From the NCBI RefSeq assembly GCF_900105585.1, contig NZ_FNRT01000002.1, positions 2,170,001 to 2,234,000 of the forward strand: a stretch of DNA of 64,000 nt, written 5' to 3'. Below the pieces are notes generated by a model. It had not been told where the DNA came from. It worked only from the letters and a program-made list of their open reading frames with translations, and did no database searches. Numbering within the stretch: the stretch's first letter is position 1; every line of letters begins with the position of its first letter. The DNA comes from Nocardioides exalbidus. Lineage in GTDB: Bacteria > Actinomycetota > Actinomycetes > Propionibacteriales > Nocardioidaceae. This document shows, piece after piece, positions 19,963 through 29,329 of the stretch. Position numbers and translations under genes: made by a program.

Positions 19963-20748
19963 GTGGCCACCTCGACGACCTCGCGCGCCCTCGCTCCGAT
20001 CGGAGTCGCGGGCAACCTGTTCGCGTTCGCGCTCGACGTCTTCCGCGGGCTGTTCCGCCGGCCCTTCCAGCTGCGCGAGTTCATCCAGCAGGCCTGGTTC
20101 ATCGCCTCGGTCACGATCATCCCGACCGCGCTCGTCGCGATTCCGTTCGGCGCGGTCATCGCGCTGCAGGTCGGCGGCCTGATCAAGCAGTTCGGCGCAC
20201 AGTCCTTCACCGGCTCGGCCTCGGTGCTCGCGGTCATCCAGCAGGCCGCCCCGATCGGCACCGCGCTCCTCATCGCCGGCGCGGGCGGGTCCGCGATCGC
20301 CGCCGACCTCGGCGCGCGCAAGATCCGCGAGGAGCTCGACGCGATGATGGTGCTCGGCATCGACCCGATCCAGCGACTCGTCGTCCCGCGCGTGCTGGCC
20401 TGCATGCTCGTCGCGTTCTTCCTCAACGGCATGGTCAGCGTCGTCGGTGTCACCGGCGGCTACGTCTTCAACGTGATCCTCCAGGACGGCACGCCCGGTG
20501 CCTACCTCGCCAGCTTCACCGCGCTCGCCCAGCTGCCGGACCTCTGGATCGGCCTCATCAAGGCCCTCGTCTTCGGCGTCATCGCCGCGATCGTCGCCTC
20601 CTACAAGGGCATGAACGCCAGCGGTGGCCCGAAGGGCGTCGGCGATGCGGTCAACGAGTCGGTGGTGATCACGTTCCTGCTGCTCTTCGTGGCGAACTTC
20701 GTGCTGAGCCTGGTCTACCTCCAGATCGTCCCCCCGAAGGGCGGATGA
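19963..20748 (+). CDS. YrbE/MlaE-type permease, first subunit
   Basis: A 261-aa inner-membrane permease of the MlaE family with five or six membrane segments. The conserved loop GARKIREELDAMMVLGIDP is the ATPase contact. It starts with GTG 7 nt after the ATPase gene. It pairs with the next YrbE to form the lipid-transport channel on which the Mce hexamer sits. Confidence 0.93.
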   Translation: MATSTTSRALAPIGVAGNLFAFALDVFRGLFRRPFQLREFIQQAWFIASVTIIPTALVAIPFGAVIALQVGGLIKQFGAQSFTGSASVLAVIQQAAPIGTALLIAGAGGSAIAADLGARKIREELDAMMVLGIDPIQRLVVPRVLACMLVAFFLNGMVSVVGVTGGYVFNVILQDGTPGAYLASFTALAQLPDLWIGLIKALVFGVIAAIVASYKGMNASGGPKGVGDAVNESVVITFLLLFVANFVLSLVYLQIVPPKGG

Positions 20749-20749
20749 C

Positions 20750-21565
20750 ATGGCCGTCTGGTCCAAGCCCCTCGCCTCGCTCGACAACCTCGGCGGGCAG
20801 CTCGCCTTCCACCTCGCCGTGCTGCGCGCGGTGCCGCGCTCGATCACCCGCTACCCCCGCGAGATCATGCGCATCCTCGCCGAGGTCACCCTCGGGTCCG
20901 GCGCACTCGCGGTCATCGGCGGCACGGTCGGCGTCATCATCGGCATGACGTTCTTCACCGGGGCGCAGGTCGGCCTCTCGGGCTACGCCGCGCTCAACCA
21001 GCTCGGCACGGCCGCCTTCTCCGGCTTCGTCTCGGCCTACTTCAACACCCGCGAGATCGCCCCGCTGGTCGCGGGGATCGCCCTCGCCGCCACCGTCGGC
21101 TGCGGCTTCACCGCGCAGCTCGGCGCGATGCGGATCTCCGAGGAGGTCGACGCCCTCGAGGTGATGGCGATCCCCTCCATGCCGTTCCTCGTCGCGACCC
21201 GGGTCGTCGGCGGACTGATCGCCATCATCCCGCTGTACGTCGTGGGGCTGCTGTCGTCGTACTTCGCCAGCCGGCTCGTGGTGACCCAGGTCTACGGCCA
21301 GTCGCCGGGCACCTACGACCACTACTTCAACGCGTTCCTGCCCCCGGGCGACGTGCTCTGGTCGTTCGGCAAGGTGCTGATCTTCGCCGTCACCGTCATC
21401 CTCATCCACTGCTACCACGGCTACACCGCGTCGGGCGGGCCCGCCGGCGTGGGCGTCGCCGTCGGCCGCGCCGTGCGCACCAGCATCGTCGCGATCAACG
21501 TGCTCGACCTCTTCCTGTCCATGGCCATCTGGGGCGCCTCGACCACCGTCCGGCTGGCGGGGTGA
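20750..21565 (+). CDS. YrbE/MlaE-type permease, second subunit
   Basis: A 271-aa MlaE-family permease with the equivalent loop GAMRISEEVDALEVMAIPS and several membrane helices. It follows the first YrbE by one base and precedes mceA by 7 bp. The two YrbE proteins are divergent copies, as in all mce operons. Confidence 0.93.
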   Translation: MAVWSKPLASLDNLGGQLAFHLAVLRAVPRSITRYPREIMRILAEVTLGSGALAVIGGTVGVIIGMTFFTGAQVGLSGYAALNQLGTAAFSGFVSAYFNTREIAPLVAGIALAATVGCGFTAQLGAMRISEEVDALEVMAIPSMPFLVATRVVGGLIAIIPLYVVGLLSSYFASRLVVTQVYGQSPGTYDHYFNAFLPPGDVLWSFGKVLIFAVTVILIHCYHGYTASGGPAGVGVAVGRAVRTSIVAINVLDLFLSMAIWGASTTVRLAG

Positions 21566-21572
21566 GGCGACG

Positions 21573-22856
21573 ATGAACAGCCTCAGGACACGCGGGCTCG
21601 GGATGGTCTTCCTGGCGCTGATGCTCGCCTCGGTGTGGGCCACCTACGGCGTCTTCACCAAGAAGTTCAGCGACTACGACGAGGTGACCGTCCACGCCTC
21701 GCGGATCGGCCTGCAGCTGCCGCACCGCGCCGACGTGAAGATCAAGGGCGTCATCGTGGGCGAGGTCCTCGACTACGTCCCGACCGCCGACGGCGCCGAC
21801 ATCACCCTCGGCCTCTACAAGGACCGGGCCGCGCAGGTCCCGAGCGACGTGACCGCCTCGATCCTGCCCAAGACGCTGTTCGGCGAGAAGTTCGTGTCGC
21901 TGGTCGTCCCCGACGGCGGGTCGTCCGCGAAGCCGATCGCCGACGGTGACGTGATCGAGCGGACCAATCTCTCGATCGAGGTCGAGGCGGTCCTCAGTGA
22001 CCTCTACCCGCTGCTGCGCGCGGTCCAGCCGGCCGACCTCAACAACACGCTGAACGCCGTCGCCACCGCGCTCGAGGGCCGCGGCGAGCAGCTCGGCGAG
22101 AGCATCGAGACGCTCGACGACTACCTCACCCGCTTCAACCCCGAGCTCCCCGGGCTCGTCGAGGACCTGCGGCTGACCGCCCAGGTCTCCGACACGTACG
22201 CCGACGTGCTGCCCGAGGTCGCCACGATCCTGCGCAACACGATCACCACCACCACGACGCTCGAGGACCGTGAGGACAAGCTCCAGGCGCTCTTCAACGA
22301 CGTGTCGAAGTTCGCCGCGGTCGCCGAGCGGTTCTCCCGCAACAACGGCGACAACATCGTGCGCCTCGCCGACCTCTCGCAGAGCCAGCTCGAGGTGCTG
22401 GCCCGCTACGCGCCCGGCTATCCCTGCCTGCTCGGCGGACTGGTCAACGTGGGCAAGCTCCAGGCCGAGGCGTTCCGGGGGTTCACCCTCCACATCGTGC
22501 TCGAGACCCTGCCCAACCAGCCGCGCGGCTACACCGCGGCCGACGTCCCGGTCTACGGCGACAAGCGCGGCTACTACTGCGGCCGGCTACCCAGCCCGCC
22601 GTGGAGCCAGAGCAACCCGGTGACCCACCAGCCGAACTTCGTCGACGGCGTCAACACCCCGACCGGCAAGGGCACCAGCCGCGTCGCTCCCGGCTGGTCC
22701 GGTGACGCTGCCGGGTACGCCGGTGGGCGCGACGAGTCGTCGCTCCTCAAGGCGCTCCTCGCGCCCGGCCTCGGCGTGAGCGCGGACGACGTGCCCGACC
22801 TGGGCGTGCTGCTCGTCGGTCCGATGGCCCGCGGGGCGGAGGTGTCGCTGCGATGA
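21573..22856 (+). CDS. Mce family protein, first (MceA-like)
   Basis: A 427-aa protein with one N-terminal membrane anchor (about 7-27), then an Mce/MlaD domain (about 38-115) beginning VTVHASRIGLQLP, then a long helical region that in homologues forms the periplasmic tunnel. Six such genes follow each other with 4-nt or near-zero overlaps. MceA is the first by position; its Cys-containing C-terminal part (YPCLLGG) is conserved in MceA proteins. Confidence 0.92.
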   Translation: MNSLRTRGLGMVFLALMLASVWATYGVFTKKFSDYDEVTVHASRIGLQLPHRADVKIKGVIVGEVLDYVPTADGADITLGLYKDRAAQVPSDVTASILPKTLFGEKFVSLVVPDGGSSAKPIADGDVIERTNLSIEVEAVLSDLYPLLRAVQPADLNNTLNAVATALEGRGEQLGESIETLDDYLTRFNPELPGLVEDLRLTAQVSDTYADVLPEVATILRNTITTTTTLEDREDKLQALFNDVSKFAAVAERFSRNNGDNIVRLADLSQSQLEVLARYAPGYPCLLGGLVNVGKLQAEAFRGFTLHIVLETLPNQPRGYTAADVPVYGDKRGYYCGRLPSPPWSQSNPVTHQPNFVDGVNTPTGKGTSRVAPGWSGDAAGYAGGRDESSLLKALLAPGLGVSADDVPDLGVLLVGPMARGAEVSLR

Positions 22857-23890
22857 GCAGGATCCTCGACAAGAAGACGTCCGCCGACCTCCTCAAGCTG
22901 CTGGTGTTCGTGGTCGTCACGTCCCTGGCCACCGCGGTGCTGGTCGTCACGATCGGCAACCTCGGCTTCGGTTCCTCGCGCACCTACAAGGCGGAGTTCA
23001 GCGACGCGACCGGCGTCAACAAGGGCGACGACGTCCGGGTCGCGGGCGTCCGGGTCGGCACCGTGAGCAAGGTCGAGATCGTCGACCGCACCCGGGCGCT
23101 CGTCACGTTCTCGGTCGACGACGGCACGTCGGTCAACGGCGGCACCAACGCGGCCATCCGCTACCGCAACCTCGTCGGCCAGCGCTACCTCTCGCTCACC
23201 CAGGAGGTCGGCGACACCCAGCGACTGGCCGACGGTGCGACGATCCCGATCGAGCGGACCAGGGCCGCGCTCGACCTGACGGTGCTCTTCAACGGCTTCA
23301 AGCCCCTCTTCCAGGCGCTGTCGCCCGACGACGTCAACCAGCTGTCCTTCGAGCTGGTGCAGGTCTTCCAGGGCGAGGGCGGCACCCTCGAGGGCCTGCT
23401 CGCGCACACCGCCTCGGTCACCTCGACCCTGGCCGACCGGGACGAGGTCATCGGCCAGCTCATCGACAACCTCTCCCTGGTCCTCGACCACGTGGCCGAC
23501 CGCGACAAGCAGCTCACGCGGCTGATCACGTCGTTCCGCACGCTGGTCGGCGGGCTCAAGAAGGACCGCAACGCGATCCTCGACTCGCTCGAGGACGTCT
23601 CGACCCTCTCGGTCGAGACCGCCTCGCTGGTCGACGGCATCCGCCGGCCCTTCGTGAAGGACATCAAGGAGCTGCGCGCGGTCGCCGGCAACATCGACAA
23701 GAACAAGGCCGAGCTCGACCGGGCCCTGCAGGTGCTGCCGATCAAGCTCGACAAGATCGGCCGGACCGCGATCTACGGCTCGTTCTTCAACTTCTACCTC
23801 TGCGAGTTCCAGGGCAGGGTCAACCTGCCCGGTGGCGTGCAGGTCCCGGTGAAGTACGAGACCGGCTCCGACAGGTGTGATCTCGGATGA
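22853..23890 (+). CDS. Mce family protein, second (MceB-like)
   Basis: A 345-aa protein with a membrane anchor near residues 14-36 and an Mce domain with DATGVNKGDDVRVAGVRVGTV, followed by a coiled helical region and a short C-terminal part with Cys residues (YLCEFQG, SDRCDLG). The start overlaps mceA and the stop overlaps mceC by 4 nt, so translation is coupled. Confidence 0.92.
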   Translation: MSRILDKKTSADLLKLLVFVVVTSLATAVLVVTIGNLGFGSSRTYKAEFSDATGVNKGDDVRVAGVRVGTVSKVEIVDRTRALVTFSVDDGTSVNGGTNAAIRYRNLVGQRYLSLTQEVGDTQRLADGATIPIERTRAALDLTVLFNGFKPLFQALSPDDVNQLSFELVQVFQGEGGTLEGLLAHTASVTSTLADRDEVIGQLIDNLSLVLDHVADRDKQLTRLITSFRTLVGGLKKDRNAILDSLEDVSTLSVETASLVDGIRRPFVKDIKELRAVAGNIDKNKAELDRALQVLPIKLDKIGRTAIYGSFFNFYLCEFQGRVNLPGGVQVPVKYETGSDRCDLG

Positions 23891-24852
23891 AGCCGTTCAG
23901 GGAGCGCAACCCCGTGGTCGTCGGGGCCGTCAGCATCGTCGTCCTGGCGATGGTGCTGGTCGCCGCGCTTCGCGCCGACGACCTGCCGGTCATCGGCGGC
24001 GGCGACACCTACCACGCGATGTTCACCGAGGCCGGCGGGCTGAAGGTCAACGACGAGGTCCGCATCGCCGGCGTCCGGGTCGGCAAGGTGAACGACATCG
24101 CGCTCGAGGGCAACCGCGTCAACGTCACCTTCAAGGTCGACGACACCGCCGACTTCGGCACCGACACCCGTGCCGCGATCAAGGTCAAGACGATCCTCGG
24201 CGCGATGTTCCTGGCCCTCGAGCCGGCCGGCAGCGGTCAGCTCGCGGAGGGCGGCACCATCCCCGCCGAGCGGACCTCGTCGCCCTACGACGTGGTCGAG
24301 GCCTTCGAGGGCCTGGCCTCGACCTCGGAGCAGATCGACACCGACCAGCTCGCGCAGTCGCTGACCACGCTGGCGGACCTGACCCGCAACACCCCTGAGG
24401 AGTTCCGCGGGGCGCTCGACGGCCTGAGCCGGCTCTCGGCCAACGTCGCCGCCAAGGACGAGCAGCTCGGCGGCCTGCTGACCAACCTCGAGCGGGTCTC
24501 CCGCGTCCTCGACGAGCGCGACGAGGACATCGTCAGGCTGATGAAGGACAGCGACGTGCTGTTCCGCGCGCTGGTCGCGCGCCGCGACGCGGTCCACGAG
24601 CTGCTGGTCTCCAGCACCCAGCTGTCGCGGCAGCTGACCAAGCTGATCCGCCAGTCGCGCGCCGACCTCAAGCCCGCCCTCGACCACCTCGAGAACGTCG
24701 TCGCCGTCCTCAACAAGAACGAGGACAACCTCGACAGCAGCCTGCGGCTGATGGCGCCGTTCTACCGGGTCTTCGCCAACACCCTCGGCACCGGTCCGTG
24801 GTTCGACACCTGGATCGCCAACTTCCCTCCCGTCCCGCAGGTGGGTGGCTGA
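23887..24852 (+). CDS. Mce family protein, third (MceC-like)
   Basis: A 321-aa protein with an N-terminal anchor (about 11-31), the Mce domain segment AGGLKVNDEVRIAGVRVGKV, and a helical tail. It is shorter than mycobacterial MceC and lacks a Pro-rich C-terminus. It starts in a 4-nt overlap with mceB. Confidence 0.92.
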   Translation: MKPFRERNPVVVGAVSIVVLAMVLVAALRADDLPVIGGGDTYHAMFTEAGGLKVNDEVRIAGVRVGKVNDIALEGNRVNVTFKVDDTADFGTDTRAAIKVKTILGAMFLALEPAGSGQLAEGGTIPAERTSSPYDVVEAFEGLASTSEQIDTDQLAQSLTTLADLTRNTPEEFRGALDGLSRLSANVAAKDEQLGGLLTNLERVSRVLDERDEDIVRLMKDSDVLFRALVARRDAVHELLVSSTQLSRQLTKLIRQSRADLKPALDHLENVVAVLNKNEDNLDSSLRLMAPFYRVFANTLGTGPWFDTWIANFPPVPQVGG

Positions 24853-24853
24853 C

Positions 24854-26017
24854 ATGGACAGTGCGATGGACCTCCTCAAGCGCTTCCTCGTTCCCGTGAT
24901 CGTGCTCGCCTTCGTCGTCGCGGCGGCGATCAGCGTCCTCGGCGGCAGCTCCGGCCGGACCGTCGTCGCGCACTTCCCGCGCACCATCTCGGTCTACGAG
25001 GGCAGCGACGTGCGGGTGCTCGGCGTGCCGGTCGGCACGGTCACCCGGGTGGAGCCGACGGGCACCGACGTCACGGTCACGATGCAGTACGACGACGACG
25101 TGCAGCTGCCGGCCGACGCGAAGGCGGTGATCATCGCGCCGTCCGTCGTGGGCGACCGCTACGTCCAGCTCACGCCGGCGTACTCCGGCTCCGGCAAGGT
25201 GCTCGCCGACGGGGCCGTGCTCGGCATCGAGCGCACCTCGCAGCCGCTCGAGCTCGACCAGATCTACGACAGCCTCGACCGGCTCAACGTCGCCCTCGGC
25301 CCGCGTGGTGCCAACAAGACGGGCGCGCTGTCCGACCTGCTCGCGGTCACGGCCGACAACTTCGGCGGCCAGGGCACGACCTTCCGCCAGACCATCAAGG
25401 ACTTCTCCAGGCTCACCTCCACCCTGTCGGGCAACAAGGAGGAGCTCTTCGGCTCGGTCGACGCGCTCAACGGCTTCCTCGAGACGCTCGCCGACAACGA
25501 CGACACGGTCCGGCAGTTCAACCAGTCGCTCGCGGACGTCTCGACGATGCTCGACGGCGAGCGTGAGGAGCTGGTCGCCTCGGTGAAGAACCTGTCGACC
25601 GCGCTGACCGAGGTCAAGACGTTCGTCGAGGACAACAAGGACTCGCTGAGCCGCAACATCACCGGCGTGAACCGGGTGGCCAAGGTGCTCGTGCGCCAGC
25701 GGGCCGCCCTCGACGAGATCCTGCACACCGCGCCGGCCGCGCTCAACAACCTCGCGCTCACCTACAACCCGCAGGCCGGCACGCTCGACACCCGCGCCAA
25801 CCTCGGCGAGGCGATCAACCAGATCCGGTTCGACCCGGCCGCGCTGCTCTGCGGCTTCGTCAACCAGGCCGACCGGTCCGAGCAGCTGTGCGACACCATC
25901 AGCGGCCTGCTGGCCAACCCGCGGCCCGGCGCGCTCGGCAACGGCGGCCGGACGAAGCTGCCGGCCCGCGACGTCTTCGACCCTTCCCTCGGCGGACTCG
26001 TGGAGGTGGACCGATGA
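24854..26017 (+). CDS. Mce family protein, fourth (MceD-like)
   Basis: A 387-aa protein with anchor LVPVIVLAFVVAAAISVLGG, then an Mce domain (VYEGSDVRVLGVPVGTVTRVE) and a long helical region. ATG 24854 is chosen one base after the mceC stop; GTG 24845, which overlaps that stop, and ATG 24866 are alternatives. Its stop overlaps mceE by 4 nt. Confidence 0.9.
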   Translation: MDSAMDLLKRFLVPVIVLAFVVAAAISVLGGSSGRTVVAHFPRTISVYEGSDVRVLGVPVGTVTRVEPTGTDVTVTMQYDDDVQLPADAKAVIIAPSVVGDRYVQLTPAYSGSGKVLADGAVLGIERTSQPLELDQIYDSLDRLNVALGPRGANKTGALSDLLAVTADNFGGQGTTFRQTIKDFSRLTSTLSGNKEELFGSVDALNGFLETLADNDDTVRQFNQSLADVSTMLDGEREELVASVKNLSTALTEVKTFVEDNKDSLSRNITGVNRVAKVLVRQRAALDEILHTAPAALNNLALTYNPQAGTLDTRANLGEAINQIRFDPAALLCGFVNQADRSEQLCDTISGLLANPRPGALGNGGRTKLPARDVFDPSLGGLVEVDR

Positions 26018-27450
26018 CCCGGCTCACGGCCCTCGTGGCGTGCCTCTTCGGTGCGCTGGTGCTCTCCGCGTGCGACGCCAGCGTCTACTCGCTCCCGCTT
26101 CCCGGCGGCCCCGACGTGGGGGACGACCCGATGACCATCAAGGTCGAGTTCGCGGACGTGCTCGACCTCGTCCCGCAGTCGACGGTGAAGGTCAACGACG
26201 TCAGCGTCGGCAAGGTGACCGCGATCGACCTCGAGGGCTACCAGGCGCTCGTCACCCTCCAGGTGCGTCGCGACGTCGACCTGCCCGGCAACGCGATCGC
26301 CGAGCTGCGCCAGACGAGCCTGCTCGGCGAGAAGTTCGTCGAGCTGTCCGCGCCGGCCGAGGGCGCCATCCCGGCCCGCCTCGGCGACGGGGCCACGATC
26401 CCGATCCAGCGCGCCGGCCGCAACCCCGAGGTCGAGGAGGTGCTCGGTGCCCTCAGCCTGCTCCTCAACGGCGGCGGCGTCGCCCAGCTGAAGACCATCA
26501 CCCAGGAGCTCAACAAGGCGCTCGAGGGCCGCGAGGACTCCGCCCGCAACGTGCTGACCAACCTGCGCGAGTTCACCGGCCAGCTCGACGCGAACAAGGC
26601 CGACATCGTCGACGCGATCGAGAAGCTCAACCGGCTCGCGATCGAGGCGGAGAAGCAGCTGCCCACGATCGACAAGGCGCTCGACGAGCTGCCCAGCGCC
26701 CTCGACTCGATCAACCGCCAGCGCGACGACCTCGTCGAGATGCTCCAGTCGCTCGACCAGCTCTCCGCCGTCGCCGTCGACGTGATCGCCCGCTCGAAGG
26801 GGGCGACCATCACCTCGCTCGAGCGGCTCGACCCGGTGCTCAGCCAGCTCGCCGCGTCGGGCGACGACTTCACCAACGCCTTCCAGGTCTTCCTGACCTA
26901 CCCGTTCGTCGACGAGGTCGTCGGGCGCGACCCGCAGGTGGCGCGCAACCTGCACATGGGCGACTACACCAACCTGTCGATCACCCTCGACCTCGACCTG
27001 CTCGGCGGCATCAGCGCCTCGCCGACCCTGCCGACCAACCTGCCCACGGTCCTCGACCCGACGGTCATCCTCAACGACGTCCTGGCCTGCCTCCAGAGCG
27101 GCGACCTCACCAGCGCGGCCTGCCAGAAGGTGCTGACCAACCTCGAGAAGCTGACCAAGCTGCGCGAGGAGTGCCAGAAGTCGGAGAACCGCGACAAGGA
27201 CATCTGCCGCGAGCTCAACCTGATCCCCGGGCTGCCGACGCTGCCCGGGCTCCCGACCGGCACCCCGACCGCGACGACCACGGGTCCCACGCTGCCGATC
27301 CCGACCACGCTCCTCCCGGGGCTGCCGGGGCTCCCACGCGCGGGCACGGACGAGAAGCCGCGGCCGGGCAACCCGACGATCGGCGACCTCATGGACCGCT
27401 ACGACCCCGCGCTCGTCAGCCTCCTCGTCCCGGGGATGGTGCAGCGATGA
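26014..27450 (+). CDS. Mce family lipoprotein, fifth (MceE-like)
   Basis: A 478-aa protein whose signal peptide ends in the lipobox LSAC (Cys20), as is usual for the fifth gene of mce operons (LprK type). The Mce domain lies at about residues 40-125. The C-terminus has a repetitive Pro/Thr/Gly-rich stretch (LPGLPTGTPTATTTG and similar) that is probably a flexible envelope linker. Both ends overlap neighbouring genes by 4 nt. Confidence 0.92.
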   Translation: MTRLTALVACLFGALVLSACDASVYSLPLPGGPDVGDDPMTIKVEFADVLDLVPQSTVKVNDVSVGKVTAIDLEGYQALVTLQVRRDVDLPGNAIAELRQTSLLGEKFVELSAPAEGAIPARLGDGATIPIQRAGRNPEVEEVLGALSLLLNGGGVAQLKTITQELNKALEGREDSARNVLTNLREFTGQLDANKADIVDAIEKLNRLAIEAEKQLPTIDKALDELPSALDSINRQRDDLVEMLQSLDQLSAVAVDVIARSKGATITSLERLDPVLSQLAASGDDFTNAFQVFLTYPFVDEVVGRDPQVARNLHMGDYTNLSITLDLDLLGGISASPTLPTNLPTVLDPTVILNDVLACLQSGDLTSAACQKVLTNLEKLTKLREECQKSENRDKDICRELNLIPGLPTLPGLPTGTPTATTTGPTLPIPTTLLPGLPGLPRAGTDEKPRPGNPTIGDLMDRYDPALVSLLVPGMVQR

Positions 27451-28736
27451 TCACCCGTCGGACCAGGCTCCAGCTCCTCGTCTTCGCCCTCATCACGCTG
27501 GTCGGGGTCAGCTACGTCGGTGCCCGCTACGCCCGGCTCGACCGGCTGGTCGTCGACCAGAGCTACACCGTGGTGGCGCACTTCGCCGACTCCGGCGGTG
27601 CGTTCCAGGGCGCCGAGGTGTCCTACCGCGGCGTCCGGGTGGGGGAGGTGCGCGAGCTCGTCCTCACCGACGACGGCGTCGACCTCGTCCTCGACATCGA
27701 CGACGAGTTCGACGACATCCCGGCCGACGCGCACGCGCTGGTCGGCAACCGCTCGGCCGTCGGCGAGCAGTACGTCGAGCTCCAGCCGCAGAGCGACAAG
27801 GGCCCGTTCCTGCAGGACGACTCCGAGATCGCCCGCGACCGCACCACGACGCCGATCCAGACCGACACCCTGCTGACCCACCTCGACGAGACGGTGCGCA
27901 GCGTCGACCAGGACGACCTGCGCACGGTGACGAAGGAGCTGGGCCTCGCGCTCGGGGGCGCCGGTCGCGACCTGCAGACCATCCTCGACACCAGCAACGA
28001 CTTCATCACCGCGGCCGACGAGAACTTCGACGTCACGGTCGACCTGATCCGCAACGCCAACACCGTGCTCGACGGCCAGGTCGACTCCGAGCGCGCCTTC
28101 CGGCGCTTCGCCCGCGACCTGTCGTCGTTCACCACCACCGTCGCCGCCCACGACAAGGACCTCCGCACGCTCATCGAGGACGGCTCGCTCGGCGCCAACG
28201 AGCTGCGCACCTTCCTCGAGGACAACGAGGTCGAGCTCGGCGACCTGATCAACAACCTCGTCACCACCGGCGAGGTCGTGGTCAAGCACCTCGACGGCAT
28301 CGAGCAGCTGCTCGTGATCTACCCGTACGTCGTCGAGGGCAGCTTCACCGTCGTGTCGAAGTCGCCCGGCACCGGCCTCTACGACGCCCACTTCGGCCTG
28401 GTCCTGACCCAGGACCCCGCGGTGTGCCACGCCGGCTACGAGAACACCGACCGCCGTCCGCCGCAGGACGGCAGCAACCGCCCGATGAAGGAGGACACCC
28501 GCTGCACGTCCCCCGCCTCGGAGACCAACGCCCGCGGTGCGCAGAACATCCAGGCGCCGCGCGCGGCCACCGGATGGGGTCCGGCCGACCTCGCCTACGA
28601 CCCCGACACGGGCACCCTGACCTCCGATCCCGCCGCCATCGAGCGGCTGGAGCGCGGCGGTAGCGTGGCCCCGGCCAGTCTCGGAGAGGAGACGTGGAAG
28701 TGGCTCTACCTCCAGCCCCTGCTGGCACGCGACTGA
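27447..28736 (+). CDS. Mce family protein, sixth (MceF-like)
   Basis: A 429-aa protein with an N-terminal anchor (about 9-27), an Mce domain with SGGAFQGAEVSYRGVRVGEV, a helical tunnel region and a Cys-containing C-terminal region (VCHAGYE, TRCTSP). It completes the hexamer. Its last 43 nt are read in another frame by the next gene. Confidence 0.92.
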   Translation: MITRRTRLQLLVFALITLVGVSYVGARYARLDRLVVDQSYTVVAHFADSGGAFQGAEVSYRGVRVGEVRELVLTDDGVDLVLDIDDEFDDIPADAHALVGNRSAVGEQYVELQPQSDKGPFLQDDSEIARDRTTTPIQTDTLLTHLDETVRSVDQDDLRTVTKELGLALGGAGRDLQTILDTSNDFITAADENFDVTVDLIRNANTVLDGQVDSERAFRRFARDLSSFTTTVAAHDKDLRTLIEDGSLGANELRTFLEDNEVELGDLINNLVTTGEVVVKHLDGIEQLLVIYPYVVEGSFTVVSKSPGTGLYDAHFGLVLTQDPAVCHAGYENTDRRPPQDGSNRPMKEDTRCTSPASETNARGAQNIQAPRAATGWGPADLAYDPDTGTLTSDPAAIERLERGGSVAPASLGEETWKWLYLQPLLARD

Positions 28737-29329
28737 CCCCCCGGGTCCGCACGGCGATCGCCGCGGCACTGGCGCTGGTCGTGGTGGTGTGCCTCGGCCT
28801 CGTGGTGTGGCTCTCGACCAGCTCACGTGCCGAGGCCGACGGCGGCCTCACCCTGCCCGACGAGCGCGAGCAGGTGATGAGCCTGACCAGCCAGTTCGTC
28901 AAGCGCCTCGGCACCTACAGCCCCGACATGCTCGACGAGTCGGGCCAGATGCCCGACTACCGCTCCCAGGTCCGCGAGGTCATCACGCCCAAGTTCGCCG
29001 CCGACTTCGACAAGGAGGTCGCGACCGCCGAGCAGCTCGTCGCCCAGGGCGGGATCACCCGCAGCGCCGACGTGTTCGCCACGGCCGTCTCCTCCATCGA
29101 CGACGACTCCGCGCGGGTGCTGGTCGCCGGTGCCTTCACCGACAGCTACACCCAGGGGGAGGGCGCGAAGGCGAAGACCGTCGACCAGGAGCCGCTGCCG
29201 TTCCGGTTCACCGTCGACCTCGTCAAGATCGAAGGCGACTGGCTCGTCGACGACTTCACCCCCGTCAGCTCACCCGACGACGGCTCGGGCACCGGCGGCG
29301 CGACGCCGACCGAGGGGAGCACTCCGTGA
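28694..29329 (+). CDS. Mce-associated membrane protein
   Basis: A 211-aa protein with one membrane segment (about 20-40) and an extracytoplasmic NTF2-like domain ending in GDWLVDDFTPV, which is characteristic of Mas proteins that stabilise Mce complexes. It starts at GTG 28694, inside the end of mceF, a long 43-nt overlap. The next gene overlaps its stop by 4 nt. Confidence 0.85.
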   Translation: MEVALPPAPAGTRLTPRVRTAIAAALALVVVVCLGLVVWLSTSSRAEADGGLTLPDEREQVMSLTSQFVKRLGTYSPDMLDESGQMPDYRSQVREVITPKFAADFDKEVATAEQLVAQGGITRSADVFATAVSSIDDDSARVLVAGAFTDSYTQGEGAKAKTVDQEPLPFRFTVDLVKIEGDWLVDDFTPVSSPDDGSGTGGATPTEGSTP

